64,000 nucleotides of DNA, taken from the NCBI GenBank assembly GCA_020466095.1, contig CM035807.1:55536555-55600554 (forward strand). Reading direction: 5' to 3'. How positions within the stretch are numbered: position 1 is the stretch's first letter; each line of letters begins with the position of its first letter. The stretch comes from Chlorops oryzae (lineage: Eukaryota > Arthropoda > Insecta > Diptera > Chloropidae). The translations under genes were made by a program, and so were the position numbers. This document shows positions 33,989-47,400 of the stretch, piece after piece. The notes below the pieces were generated by a model. It had not been told where the DNA came from, ran no database searches, and saw only the letters and a list, made by a program, of their open reading frames with translations.

Positions 33989-34048
33989 GTGTTCTCGTTA
34001 CTGGTGTTCTCGTTACTCGTGTTCTCGTTGCTCGTGTTCTCGTTACTC
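33989..34048. repeat. 15-bp minisatellite, four units
   Basis: Unit GTGTTCTCGTTACTC repeated four times with small changes. The repeated FSLLV reading is a consequence. Confidence 0.88.
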
Positions 34049-34478
34049 ATCGTCGTCCTAAGAACTCTTAAAATCGTTATTTTATTAGACTGCATTTTCT
34101 CTATTCAGCTCCATCTCTTACAAAGTCAAATGTATAGAGCTTTGTTCTCCGAAAAAAATTATCAAGAAGAATGAATGTGTTTCTTACCACTTGCGATCAT
34201 CGAGCACTGTACGTTTTTTGCTCCACAATAAATAACTAGATAACAGGATGTTAAGCGACTACTCTGTCCCACTGTTGTTTCAGTAACAATATTTCGATTC
34301 CATTCTTCCAGCACTATGAAGGGGAGCGGGTGGAATTTTTCGGGTCTTGTTTTTGGTCTGTAAATTTTTACAGAAAAGATAAATCGGAGAAGTGGATATT
34401 GCATACACTACTAAACCTTGCGAGCCAATATAATTTCAAATTGTTGGAAGCAAACAAATAATTAAAGCTTATTCAAGG

Positions 34479-35034
34479 TGTTCGTTCTTCGCCGTGGCCG
34501 CTGCGCAGCCGGGCCTTTAATACACGGCGAAAGAATCGTCCTAACGAGTACTTTTCATATTTTCTACAGCGCTAGCTCGTCGGAAAGCTCCTTCCCAATA
34601 AGAAGGAAAAATCATTAGCAGTCTTCGATCAGTGCTTGTATGCGACGCTTTTCGCCGCTCCGCAAATTACCCGAAAACAAAAAAAAAAAACAAAACAAAA
34701 ACAAAAAAAAAAACGAAAAAAAAAGAAAAGTAAAGAATTTTTAAAACAAAAAGACGCCAAAAGAAGTCGTGCGCATTAACGTAACTATTAAGAAAATTGG
34801 CAAGAAGGCTTTGTGTTTTTTTTTTCAAATGTGCTTAATTAGCTCGCAGTGAGCATTCGCCACATTTCATCAAATAAAAAATAAAAAATACAAAAAAACA
34901 TCACCCGCGTCGCGCGTTAACCGAAAAACCAAGAAAAAATCAACAGAACAGCAGAACTAACAGCAATCAGCGACCACACCGCGACGACCAACAATCACAG
35001 GTACGTCTCCTCATTGTTGTCGCTTACATTAACA
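34479..35034 (+). repeat. BEL/Pao 5' LTR
   Basis: 556 bp, TG...CA ends. About 100 bp longer than the 3' LTR, chiefly through an A-rich tract at 34675-34735 and a segment near 34890. Contains CACCGCGACGACCAACAATC near its end, shared with the 3' LTR. Confidence 0.92.
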
Positions 35035-35036
35035 TT

Positions 35037-35054
35037 TGGCGATCCCGTGCCAGG
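35037..35054 (+). promoter_or_regulatory. Primer-binding site of BEL/Pao element
   Basis: TGGCGATCCCGTGCCAGG begins 2 bp after the LTR, the usual position for a tRNA primer-binding site. The primer tRNA was not determined. Confidence 0.65.
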
Positions 35055-36325
35055 AGCCTGGAATCAGGTTCTGGAGGTCAAATTTTTGTGGGAAGTGGAA
35101 ATGTGCGCCACGTGCATCAGACAAACGTGTATTACGTGACCAACGGTCAGAGCGCATGCAGCGTATCCCACAATAGACGCGTGGACAATCCCTCTCCTTT
35201 CAGCTTCAATATTTTGCAGGGCTAGCGCACCCGTGCCATTTGGCGTAAACGGTGGTCTAGTGCAAGGCAAATAGTGTGACAACAACAACATAGTAGCCAG
35301 GCGACTTGCTTCTCATGCCCTGTAGTTGAGAACGAAGAGAAAGAGTCGGCCGGCTAGCGAATTGGTTCTTTTCCTTTTTTTCGACTCTCTGAAGGGCTTT
35401 ACGAAAACGTTTTATTGCTTTACTCGCTCTTTCTGCGTGAGAGTTTCGTTGTGATTTCGAACAAAGAACACCGCGCAATTGTCCATAGCAAGCGCCCGTG
35501 CATGCGAGCTGATACACATAGGTACCTATATATATATATATATATTTATATATATAATTATAAATTATCTAGTAATATATATATATTATATATATATATA
35601 TTATATATATATAATAATATACTATGATAGGCTAGCTGTCGCCAAGCTGCTCGCGCAGCAGACTTTGGCCAACTGCCCTTGATTAAAATTTTATGGTTTC
35701 GAAAATGAAAGCAGCGCGTCGGAAACATCAACTGATGTCGATAGTGAGAATGAGAGTGAAATAACAAAAATAAAAAAAGGAACTAAATTAGCTTGAATGT
35801 TTTATTTTTTGTTACATAAACAATTTCATTTATAAATACTTTCCGTTCCGACCGAACACCGAACATCAATTCGAATAAGTGATGTTTCTCTTACAGTATC
35901 GAAAACTGCATCCAAAGTTCATCTGATCACAATGATGTATTTGGAGAAGTTGTTTGTTAAAAATTTTTTTACATTATTGTAACATATTTTATGGTTGATT
36001 TTTCAATAATTTTCAAGAAAAAAGCAAAAAACCACGCAAAAACCCCAACTTTCTTGATCATTTTTAAATTTGAGGCCTGAAGATGAAAAGCTACAAAAGT
36101 TTTTGTGTACTAGTGTATTGTAGATCACTTTAAGGACTTTAACTTCTCAGCAGACTCAAAAGTGATATCTCCAATATTTTTCGAAATATAAGCATTACGA
36201 AGAAGGCATGTTGTTTAAAACGCCCCAAAAATGGGAGTGGCCATAAAACGAGAAGTTTGACTAATAATTCAAAATCTAGCTAGGAGTGAACTTCTATTAT
36301 GCTAACCTTTCAAACGCTAAGAAGT
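35055..36325. other. BEL leader and AT-rich sequence, TA microsatellite
   Basis: Presumed untranslated leader of the BEL element, then a TA-rich microsatellite at about 35526-35620 and AT-rich sequence containing the undetermined 3' end of the Helitron. No gene supported. Confidence 0.5.
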
Positions 36326-39300
36326 TTATGTAGCTGATTTTTTTACTGTCGCACTGTGTAATTGCAAATTTAAACCACAAACTGCTAACGATTGACCTTG
36401 AGCTTTATTGATAGTAACAGCAAAGGCCAAACGAATTGGAAATTGAAGTCGTTTGAATTCGAATGGCAACTCATAAGGTATCATTGGGATGCGTGGAATC
36501 AACACTTCTTCGCCTTTAAATTTGCCAGTCAAGATTGTTGCCACAATAACATTTGCCATTAGCTTCTTAACAACAACTCTCGTACCATTACACAAACGTG
36601 GCTGATTGACATTTCGAAGCATGATGACGGTGACTCCAACTTTCAATCGAAGGTTATGGCGTGGTAGTCCAAGAACATCCAATGAATTCAGGAATTCCAT
36701 AGGATAATTCACTACTTCATCTTGGTTGGTTACCGTATCAACTGATTTATACGACACTAAATCGCCTGGAATTTTTGATTGAATCGCTAAATTCAAATCA
36801 TTGACATCCTTGTTTTTCGCTGCTAAAGTTGCTCGCTCGCTCAACCAAGCATGGCTTTTTTAATTTTCCGTAATATTCGGAAAAACATTTTCAATTAATT
36901 CATCTCTGTGTGAAATGACAAAACTCAGATGGCAAAGTGATCCAACCAGAATCAGCATGTGGCATTGCTCCATTTCCGATTTTCAACAATTGCTTAGTAA
37001 ACACAGCTGCAGATGGTTCATTTTTCAATTGTACACGGACATTAGTGGTCAATTTCAACGATGATATAGATCTCCATAGGTACGAAGATTTCAAGCAAGC
37101 ATTGATTTCGTCAGCTGCAGGTGATCTGGGCATAACTGGCAATGTTTGCCTGAAATCACCTGACAACAATATCAATGCACCACCAAATAAATCAGGTTTA
37201 TCTCGAATATCTCTCATAGTTCGGTCCAGTGCTTCCACTGATTTTTTATGTGCCATTATACATTCATCCCAAATAATGCTGTCCCAACACTTCAATAGTT
37301 TTGCCGTTCCTGATGTTTTGGAAATATTGCATATTGGTGTTTCAATAACTTGAATATTCAAAGGCAATTTGAGCGCAGAATGTGCTGTTCGGCCGCCATC
37401 TAATAAAGTAGCCGCTATGCCAGACGATGCCAATGCTAATGCGACTTTTTTTGAGGAACGTAACGTTGCCAAAATCAAATAAATCAAAAAAGTTTTTCCA
37501 GTGCCACCAGGTGCGTCCAGAAAAAAAAAGCCACCAGTTCCACTATTGACAGCTTGGGTGATTGTGTCATATGCCAGTTTTTGCTCAGCATTTAATTTTG
37601 AAAGGTTTTCCACTACATATGCGCTCAATTCGTCGCAATCATATCGCAGTTCACGTTGTAACTCAAGCTCGAAAATATCATGCATATAAAGATTTGGTTC
37701 AGTTTGTCCTAACTGTGCTAATGCTTTACTACCAATAGCCAAACACAAATCTTCAATTATAATCAATGCTTCATTATATATTTCTGGTGTATATTCTAAC
37801 ACTGGATCAAAAGTCGACCGACGAACTCGATTCAATATATCTTCCCCCAAATTGTTTCGATACTTTGTCCACAGAATCAATGGATTTGATGAGAAGCATG
37901 TTGTCAAAATAATTGCAAATAAAATTCGTATTTGATGTGGATGGGCCCTTACACATGCATCGGCAATAGTATCATCCCAATGACTATCATTTTCCAATAA
38001 ATTCAGTTTTTGGCACGCTTTTCGATACATTGCACATACCACTCCATTGACTGTTCTTAAATCCGAAAACAATTTTGGTCCACGCACATTAAATAATAAC
38101 AAACGTAAATAGAAACATTCGTCATTGTTTGGGTGCACAGTATAAACACGTCCCAAAGCATCGCTGGAAAACACATTGGTATATCCATCAACAGGATTTC
38201 CTTGCTTACGCCTTTGAAACTCCTTTTTTGATGCGATCCAAATGAAATATGTTGGTACTTTAGCATACAATAATGTTCTCGCAAAAGGATCAACTGCACA
38301 CAATTTAAAGAAAGCAGTTAACGTCGTATTTGGCGGTGAAACAGCTCTATCAGCAGCATTTGCAACTGTAAAATACACACGTTGATGCACAGCAAGATGA
38401 ACAACTGTTGGATATCTTTCATGTATATGAAACGAAAATATGCGCCAAATTGCTTCATTACTGCTGATGTAACGCCCCATTTGATATTGGTACACTTCAT
38501 CATTTCTATTCGGATCAGTTGCACCAAACACTGCCATATCACTGCTTTTGTTGACATATTTACAAATGTACTTAATCGATTTGACGGAATTACAGTATTC
38601 AACGTAAATGCGCTTTGAATACTTTTGATATCAACCGATTATACGGTACGATCCAGCGGTTATCCACTTCAACGTCTTTATTTCGTACTTTGATAGTTAC
38701 ACATCGGCCATGGTCTTCAACAGACCGACGACGGTACAGTGGATATCCATTACCACCGGTGACTGTATCCGAAACTAATGCTCTAGGGTAGCGCTTAGTG
38801 CATTTTCCATCAACCATACATGGTGAATTGATGTTATGTTCACCACAGGGGCCATGAATCATATTCTGCACAATAACATCGTATAATTCGGGATCAACGG
38901 CTGGATTTGGAATTTCAGCAGAAATCACAGTGTCCACTTGATCTGTTGTGATCTTATCAACTAACCACATGAGGATGTGAGCATGTGGCAAACCACGTTT
39001 CTGCCATTCAACAGAATACATCCAACATTTCACAGTACCAAAAATTTTACTTTTCACAATGAAATTCGTCAACGCCTTTAACTTTTGGTTGAATACACGG
39101 GCAGTTATGTCATGGCGATCGATTGGCTTTTGTCCGAAAAACATATTATCTTTCATCTCTATCCATTGCGGATTGCAAGTAAAAGTAATAAACAAATCCG
39201 GGCGGCCATAATGACGAACATATGTCATGGCGTCCTGCGCGTATTCGTGCATATGCCGTGGACTGCCTTGATACGACGATGGCAATATAATCATTTTGCC

Positions 39301-40696
39301 GACATCATTCACATCTCCATCATTGTTTATTGCATCGCGCAAATGAATGTATTCGTCTCAGCGAAGTTTCTTCTGATTAACCCTGATAAAATTCAATCTC
39401 TCCGTTTCGATTTTGGCACACATGTCAATAACAAACTGATGGAAAAGTTTGCAAGAATTCAAAATGTAGTTCACCTCATTTTGACGCACCATAAGTCGAT
39501 ATGAATAAAAGTTCATTGCGCTAACTTTTTTATTTGTTTCTGCACCTAAATTGGAAGTAATAATGCATTTGTATAAAATAAACATTCTAAAATTTAAATA
39601 AAATTTAAAAAAAAAATAAAAAAGAAATGGAAAACTGATAACTTACCGGAGAACGCATTTCTCATTTTAATATTCAAATGGTATCCGTCTTCTCCATGGC
39701 AAAACAAAAGCGGATATTGTAATGCGTCATAACACCGATGCGTTTCGGAAACTCTCTGCAATTTATTATTTCGGCGATGCAAAACAATGTCGCGTGAATA
39801 GAATTCATCGCCAACAATAACTATTGCGACATCATCAATTGTCGGTGCATTGAAACGTCCCGCATGCAATCCTGGCGGTTTCTTATCAGCACTTATGACA
39901 ATGGCATGATTGTCAGAAGGCATCCGTTTGAAATAAGTGCACCAGTTCATTTTCATCTCTTAACATTGATTGCAATCGCTTAACAATGTGCCGTCTCAAA
40001 TTTGATGAAACGTCGCACCGCAGATTAGTTTCTACAGATGTATTGCCAACAAAGTATATTTGCAAGAATTGATAACTTTGTTCGGCAAAAGGCAATAAAG
40101 AACCAAATCGATGGTTTACTTGGCCTTGTATCTGTTAAATATCAATAATTTCGCAAATGAACGGGATATATATTCATCAAAATAAATATGAACTGTGTCA
40201 TACGTAGTATTTACCTTGAAAGTGGGCATAAAATTGTCTCGAACAATGTTCGTTGCACCGAAAGATGTCATTTGAAAACATCCATTGTACAATTGAATAT
40301 TCTTCAAAAAATGATCTGATTCGGGCGATCCGCCAATAAGCAATGAACGCAATGGCTCAGGTGGCGGAATCAATTCGAGCAATTTCACTTGACTATTTGC
40401 ACAACACAATCTAGGAGTTTCATGTTTAAATTTGAATGCCTTACAATGACAATAGACATTGATCCAATTGAAACGACATCAAGTTCAGCATAATTCAAAG
40501 TGGCATCATACGAAAATGCTGCTCGTTCCAAAATAATATTTGTGTTTCTCGAAGCTCTCAAGCGAGCCATATTATTTCTTACGGTTTCATTTATATCACG
40601 ACGCTGTGCATCACTTTGCAATGCTCGAGCAGCCGCATATAATGTTGCGTTGGGTGTACGGCGCCCCAATGCAGAACGACGATGTCCGCGGGGCAT
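36326..40696 (-). pseudogene. Helitron Rep/helicase (RepHel) with two introns, interrupted
   Basis: Start taken at the ATG at 40696 (MPRGHRRSALGRRTPNAT). N-terminal Helitron region in 40696-39550, then the Helitron-like N domain (MNFYSYRLMVRQNEVNYI). HUH nuclease: the H-A-H of KRGLPHAHIL near 38980-39010, and the two-tyrosine motif YICKY at about 38560. Pif1-type helicase: LDAPGGTGKTFLIY (Walker A, about 37500), DSIIWDECIM (Walker B), LLSGDFRQTLPVM, and the C-terminal AFAVTINKAQGQS. Two introns fit: 40214-40132 (83 bp) joining PTFK to IQGQVNHRFGSLLPF, and 39646-39546 (101 bp) joining FSG to AETNK. Breaks: frameshifts near 39928, 38605 and 36895, an R-to-stop change at 39358, and a stop near 36858. 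Enough for a recent but inactive copy. Confidence 0.9.
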
Positions 40697-40950
40697 TTTT
40701 ACCACAAACAATTTAAATGAATATTCCCGAGGAATTTTATCTCGAGAAAATTTTCTCCGCGGAAATGGAAGTCTTCTAAGCCACCAACTAAGAAAAGAAA
40801 GCGATGGCCTTTGCTTAAAAACATTTGAAGTTCTTACTTCATTCATATTACCTTCCCAGTGTTCTTTGAATGGGAGAATTTTTTCCAAATCCGCACGAAA
40901 AAATTTCTCAAAGGTATGTAGACTCAGGCTGAATGGTTCACAGATTCTTG
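36326..40950 (-). mobile_element. Autonomous Helitron (RepHel), decayed, nested in BEL
   Basis: Carries a Rep-helicase gene on the minus strand. The TC/CTRR termini and 3' hairpin could not be placed with confidence. The shared string TAACCTTTCAAAC near 36301 and 41432 may mark limits. A 5' flanking segment (about 40760-40950) is duplicated at about 41060-41210. Confidence 0.85.
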
Positions 40951-41210
40951 ATGGATAAATGGAATAAAATGTTCATAAAACAAAATAACAAATAAAATTA
41001 CGAAAATCGTTTTCCAAACATTAAAACGAACACTTTCTTTAAATTTTCTCCGCGAAAAATGGAAGTCTACAAAGCCAATAACTAAGAAAAGAAACGATGA
41101 CCTTTGCTTCATATTACCTTCCCAGTGTTCTTTGAATGGGATAATTGTTTGCAAATCCGCAGGAGTATTTAAAATCAGGCTGAATGGTTCACAAATTCTT
41201 GCTGAAATAT
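40757..41210. repeat. Imperfect direct duplication at Helitron 5' side
   Basis: ACCTTCCCAGTGTTCTTTGA and flanking blocks, including CAGGCTGAATGGTTCACA, occur at about 40757-40951 and again at about 41045-41205. The copies differ by deletions of about 40 bp. Confidence 0.75.
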
Positions 41211-41521
41211 ATTTTGGAATATATATACAAATAATAAAACGAAAACTTTTTATTAAACTAAAAGCCTGCTTTTCTAATTTCGACAAATGTAGTGAATAAC
41301 GAAATCAATATCGAGTCGATATTATCGAAAGTTTTCTTACAGCTCACAAAAATGCTGATATCTCACGACACACGCACCAATGTCGCACACGCACCAATTT
41401 CGCATATAGCTTAAAACATTCAGGCAGACTTAACCTTTCAAACAAACAAAACTGCATACAAATCGGTTCAGCCAGTGCCGAGAAAGTTCAACACAAACAC
41501 ATTTCGCAACATTATTTTATA

Positions 41522-42807
41522 TTAGGTGTAGTAAAAAGAAATCCATTATTTTTCCAATAGATGGCGTTATTTATCTGCATCTCGCGTTGTATAAGTCCGA
41601 TCGTGTTCCGCTAGGGGCATTAGAAAGATGACAGTTCCTTCTAAAAAAGCTTTTTTGACACTTTTTTGATTGATTGATTCAGTTTTGTTTGAGAGCTTGT
41701 CAAAGATGGACATCAGCAAAGAGAAAATTCGCTACATTTTACAGTTTTTCTTCGATAAGGGAGAAAACGCAAGCCAGGCGGCTGAAAATGTGAATAGCGT
41801 TTATGGACCTGATACTGTAACAGCCAATCATGCGCAATTTTGGTTTCGTCGATTCCGTTCCGGTAACTTCGATGTCAAGGATGCACCACGCACTGGAAGG
41901 CCAATCGTCGAAAATGTCGATAAAATCATGGAAATTATCGAGTCCGACCGTCATGTTAGCACTGTTTCGATTGCAAAAGAGCTAAAGATTGCACAAAAAA
42001 CCGTTTGGAACCATTTGAATAAGGCTGGATACACAAAGAAGCTCGATGTATGGGTGCCACACGAGTTAACGCAAAAAAACCTCATAGACCGAATTTCCAT
42101 CTGCGAATCGCTGCTGAACCGCAACAAAATCGACCTATTTCTGAAGCGGTTGGTGACTGGTGATGAAAAGTGGGTCACTTACGACAACGTCAAGCGAAAA
42201 CGGTCGTGGTCGAAACACGGTGAACCGGCGAAAACGGTGGCCAAGCCAGGATTGACGGCCAGGAAGGTTTTGCTGTGTGTTTGGTGGGATTGGCAGGGAA
42301 TTATCTACTATGAGCTGCTCCCATACGGCAAAACTCTTAACTCGGAACTCTACTGTCAACAATTGGACCGTCTGAAGGAGCAATCGCCCATAAGCGGCCA
42401 GCTTTGGCCAATAGGAGAGGAATTGTGTTCCATCAGGACAACGCCAGGCCACACACATCGATAGTGACTCGCCAGAAGCTCCGGGAGTTTGGTTGGGAGG
42501 TTCTTCTGCATCCACCTTATAGTCCGGACCTGGCACCAAGTGATTACCATCTGTTCCTGTCCATGGCGAACAATTTTGCTGGTGAAACATTCGCTTCAAG
42601 AGAGGCTTCTGAAATTCGACTGTCTCAATTTTTTGCTAATAGGAACGAGGGCTTCTATGAGAGAGGCATAATGAAATTACCTTTAAAATGGCAACAAGTT
42701 ATCGAACAAAACGGCGCATATTTGACCTAAATCGGGTCATTCTAACTATCTTAAATAAAGCCCTCAATTTAATGCAAAAATAATGGATTTCTTTTTACTA
42801 CACCTTA
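41522..42807 (+). mobile_element. mariner element, near complete (1286 bp), TA duplications
   Basis: Inverted ends TTAGGTGTAGTAAAAAGAAA and, in reverse, TAAGGTGTAGTAAAAAGAAA continue about 33 bp into the element. TA flanks it at 41520-41521 and 42808-42809. Carries one transposase gene with a frameshift. Nested inside the BEL element. Confidence 0.93.
41706..42730 (+). pseudogene. mariner transposase (DD34D), one frameshift
   Basis: Start at MDISKEK (41706) matches usual mariner length; an upstream in-frame ATG at 41670 is less likely. The N-terminal paired helix-turn-helix includes FFDKGENASQAAENV and SVSTVSIAKELKIA-like text. The WVPHELTQ signature is at about 42050. The catalytic triad is seen as VTGDEKWVTYDN (first D), VFHQDNARPHTS (second D) and YSPDLAPSDYHLF (third D, 34 residues later). 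The frame shifts near 42395-42405, between LDRLKEQ and NRRGIVFHQDN, so the two halves lie in different frames. A short tail ends at 42730. It would otherwise be about 340 residues. Confidence 0.92.
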
Positions 42808-42809
42808 TA

Positions 42810-43588
42810 TTTGCATCGTGAAAATCGCACCGTCATATTTATTTCGTAGGTCAGCTTCGCCACAATGTGTCGAAAGTTGCGACCAATCTCTTGGGCAGTA
42901 GCGAGCGAACATGGAACATATATCGATCAAGCGTGTACGCTCGAAACAGGAACAAAAGAGTTTCCAAGAATGTTGTATGTTAGCACTGCTGTTTGACGGT
43001 CGGTAACGTATCCGTACATACAGCAGCACATAGGTATATGCGTCGATATTGGTGCGCTGCTATCAATGCGTACAGAAGTCGGTCACGCTGGGAGTTTGAA
43101 ATTTTTATGAAAAGCCGTTTTTCCGAACAAATAAATTATTCGAATTTGAATATTATTGCGATTTTATTGAATTTTGGTGAAACGATTGATTTTCTTTAAT
43201 TGAATTTGGGTGTGAATTTGTGGGGGTGTTGCGAAAGTCATATTTGTGGAGCGGTACGGTCGGCATTGGTCGCACATATTTTGCTGCGACTGCCTCATAT
43301 TCTAATTTACATTACAACGTAGAGCAATTATTTATTCTCTGCCACGGTTGCTTATATTTTTCTTTGAAGCAGCCTACCTACTTGTAGAATGTGATTGATT
43401 TTTAAGTTGATCACAGCGCCCTACGACTGGTCTTGTCGCATCCTGGCATAATTTGCGCCAATAATTCCTGTACATCGAAATCGAAGATTCGTTGCGTTGA
43501 AGAGGAAATAATACGAGCATCGGCGAGTATTGCGTAAAGTTTATTACAGTACCATCTAACTATTTATCTGTTTCTTTTTCTGAACAGC
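42810..43588. other. BEL leader or unassigned sequence
   Basis: Between the mariner and gag. No convincing frame. Probably BEL 5' untranslated region. Confidence 0.4.
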
Positions 43589-44330
43589 TTGTGGAGCCCG
43601 AGTCAATTTATTTTTACAGCGGCATGTCGTTCGATAGGCAATTCAACCGCGCGGTGGAGCAACGTTAAAGCTTCTGCGACGCAGTTATTTAGTGTGACCC
43701 CCTTAATCAGACGGAATCCCTACTGGAAATCAAAATTAAAGAACTTTGTTCTTGCAGCGGGTCGACCAAGCTTTCAACGCCGCTGGTGCCCATGAAGAAT
43801 GGTCTGACGAGGTCGCTTCACTCGCTCAGGATGCATATAACGAACGCCGCGATCTTCAAATGATCGCTTGGGCTCAGCTTAAAAACATGCTACGGATCCA
43901 TTCGCAACATCAGCAACCGCTTTCCAGCACACATGCGCCTCCGCATTTCTCCGAAGCGTTCACATACGATCAGTCCGTTAAGGTGCCTCCCTGCGATGTA
44001 GCGATCTTTTCCGGAGGATACAATGAATGGCCAGCGTTTCGTGATATGTTCACCGGGATATATGTGAACAATCTAAGGCTGCCACCTGTTTAGAAGCTCT
44101 ATCACCTTCACAGCAAGATGACGAGTGCGGCAGGAGCGATTGTTCGAGGTTTCCCCCTTTGTGGAGCAAATTTCGTGCATGCTTGGGAAGCTCTAAAGGC
44201 GCGTTACGAAAATAACCGCCTCTTAATCAACCACCAGCTGAAAACCCTGTTTGATCTGCCAGCTATCGAAAAAGAAACCAGCGAAGGGATTCTGCGAATA
44301 CAAAACACTGTCAGCGAGTGAATCACGATG
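43589..44330 (+). pseudogene. BEL/Pao gag (DUF1759-type), broken
   Basis: Frames covering 43746-44093 and 44118-44321 read AGAHEEWSDEVASLAQDAYN and then IFSGGYNEWPAFRDMFTGIY, the DUF1759 hallmark of BEL/Pao capsid regions. These are followed by AWEALKARYENNRLLINHQL. A TAG near 44092 and a TGA near 44320 break the frame. The upstream part (43589-43745) is in other frames. Forms virus-like particles in intact relatives. Confidence 0.85.
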
Positions 44331-44465
44331 ATGTAGAACCAAGGAGTTGTTGATTTTTGGGATGTTATGTTAGTCCATTTCTGCTGCAGTCGCTTGCCGG
44401 CTCCTACGATTGCGCATTGGGAGCAATAACTTTCATCGTATCGAGAGCTTCCAACTTGGAAACAG

Positions 44466-47400
44466 ATGAACGAATTTCTCAGCAACAGATACGAAGTCGT
44501 CGAACGCCTTTCCAGCTGCACTAAGGTCAAAGCGCAAGTTCTTACGTCAACGAATGCATTCCATGCACAAGAGCAGACCGCCGGATCGTGCTTTTTATGC
44601 CATAGAACTCATCCTTTGCGGGAGTGTGCCCAATTTCTAAACATGCCGGTCGCAGAACGCTTCAAGGTTGCAACAAAATCCAAGCGCTGCCTCAACTGTC
44701 TTGCTACTAAGCATCAGAAGTCCAAATGTCCTAGTAACTTCAACTGTGCGAAGTGCCAACAACGCCACCATACTTCGCTGCATTTTCCAAATGCTGCCGC
44801 AACACCGGATAGCCAAGTTTCTTCACCCCGACCGCCATCTCCCACGGAGATGGGTTCGTCCCCGGCGAGCCAACTGGCGCATAGTTTTCTGCAATCGAAG
44901 ACTTCGAATGCCGTGATCGCTCCTACTCCTTCTACGTCACTAGCACAAACACACGTCTCCGTCAGTCACACCCAGGTGCTTTTGCCGACGGCTATCGCAC
45001 ATATTGTACATAATGGAGAAAGATTGTTGGTGCGAGCACTCTTAGATCAGGGCTCGCAAAGCACATTTATCACTGAGCGGATGCAGCTGCAGTTGCAGCT
45101 TCCAACAAGCTGCATGGGCGGCCAATGCACTCAAATTTCAAAAAAGGAGTGCACCATCATGCTCGCATCGCCTCGTTCCACGGTTGAAGAAGAGATTGGC
45201 GCAGTAGTGCTGCCCAAATTGACAAATTGGCTTCGAGCCAAAAGGGTGTCCGATTTGGATCCCCAAGAAACTTCATCGCTTGAGCTCGCCGACCCACATT
45301 TAACACGTCTGGGCCGCTTCGATATGGTCATCGGCTCCGACATCATGCCAAAATTATTGCGACCTGGTGTTAAAATGCATGTAGGAGGAAGCCTCGTAGC
45401 ACAAAACTCCGTGTTCGGGTGGTATTTAAGTGGGCCCATCGCCAGCGCATCCACGGAAGCGTTTACGGCAAGGTCTCCTCCGGAGACGCCCACGAGTCGC
45501 TCCCCGAGCTGCTCAAATCGTTTTGGGAACAAGAAGAAGTCCCTTGTTCTCCTCCACCTCTTCCAGAGGACATCTATTATGAAGAGCTGTATGCTCAAAC
45601 CACTGTCCGAAATTGCGATGGTAAATACATTGTCCGTCTGCCATTCAAGATCGAGTTTTCTAAATCCGCCCTCCGACTGGAGAAAAGGCTTGCGCGGCAG
45701 CCACTTATGCGTGATATCTATAAGTCAGTGTTGTCTGAATATTAAGCATACAATCATATGGGGCCTTGTCCTAATTTCAATTATACGTGAAAATAATTTC
45801 TTCTCCTTTTGTCTTCCCCATCATGCGGTGATGAAGACAGAGAGTACATCTACCAAAGTGCGCGTCGTCTTCAACGCCTCCAAGAAAACCCCATCCTCGC
45901 TATCCCTGAACCATGTGCTCCATGTTGGACCAGTATTACAAACGGATTAGGTCATCCTGCTCCTCAACTGGCGCCTTTATCGTTTTGTGTTCAATGGGGA
46001 CATCGAAAAGATGTACCGACAAATCCTGGTGCACGAAGATGATCGAGCATTTCAGCGCATCCTATTTCGCGAAGAAAAGACGGGACCGGTCAGGGACTAT
46101 GAATTGAAAACCGTGACGTTTGGAGTCTATTGTGCTCCATTTTTGGCCATTCGAACGCTTCATCAACTAGCAGACGAATCGGCTCACGACGCTTCCTAAG
46201 CGGCATTCATTTTGAAGTATGAAGCAAACGTCGGCGACGTTCTATCACACTCGAAGCGGCCTGTGCAGCAAAAAAGCAGCTCATTCGCACGCTCGGCTTC
46301 GCGGGATTTCCATTAAAGAAGATGACCGCGAACCATGCCGGACTTTTGAAGGATGTCGCGTTGTCACACGTCCTGGATGCCGAATTTTTGAAACTTAAAT
46401 CTTCCAGCGACGCAAAAATGTTGGGAATCCGCTGGAACGCCATTGCCGATCACTTTTCATACAAGCTAAGTGCTCATCTTGCCGCATCATCATAGACCAA
46501 ACGACAGACTTTGTCTGATATTGCGAAACTTTTCGACCCAGCAGGATGGCTGACTCTGATCATCATCCTAGCTAAGGTTCTCATGCAACAGCTTAGGCTC
46601 GATTGCACTGAATGGGATCAGAAGGTGTCATTTGAGGCTTTAGAACGCTGGAACGCTTTCGTCATTGACTTGCCATTCATCGAGCAGATTCAAATTTCGA
46701 GATGGGTGCACTTCTCTGCACTCCTTCTGTCACAGTTCAGCTCCACGGATTGATGCATCGGAGCGAGCATATTGCGCCGGACTCTACCTCCGCATCGAGA
46801 GCCCCAGTCAAGTTCATACGCACTTGCTCACGACAAAATAAAAGGTGGCTTCGTTGCAAACTGCCAGCTTACCACGGCTCGAGCTCTGCGCCGCTGTTCA
46901 CCTGTCCAAATTAGTCAAATCCATCAACGCTCAGCTGCATATACATGAACATCAAACGGTTTTATGGCCATACGCCTCAATCCTGCTGGCATGGCTGAAA
47001 CGTCTTTCGAATGCATGGAAGACTTACGTCGCCAATCGCATCTCCCAAATTCTGACTAACGTCGGCAATACTCCATGGCATCATGTTCGTTCGCGAGACA
47101 ATCCAGCCGATTTGGGGACACGAGGAGTCCTTGCTCAGGACCTCTGTGAAAATTCGTTTTGATGGCATGAAGATCCATGGCTCGTAGAGTCCACCGGATA
47201 AGTGGCCCCAACTTAAAACACCGTCATCCACAACAATTGAAGAACGGAAGGCGGTCGCATTCACCGTCATTACCGACTCAAAGGAAGTTCTCGCTAGATT
47301 TTCATCATATGATCGGGCGCTTCGAGTCATCGGCTATGTAATGCGTTTCTACAGACAAGTGCGAAAGGAAATGACACCGAGTCCCAATACACTCATACTT

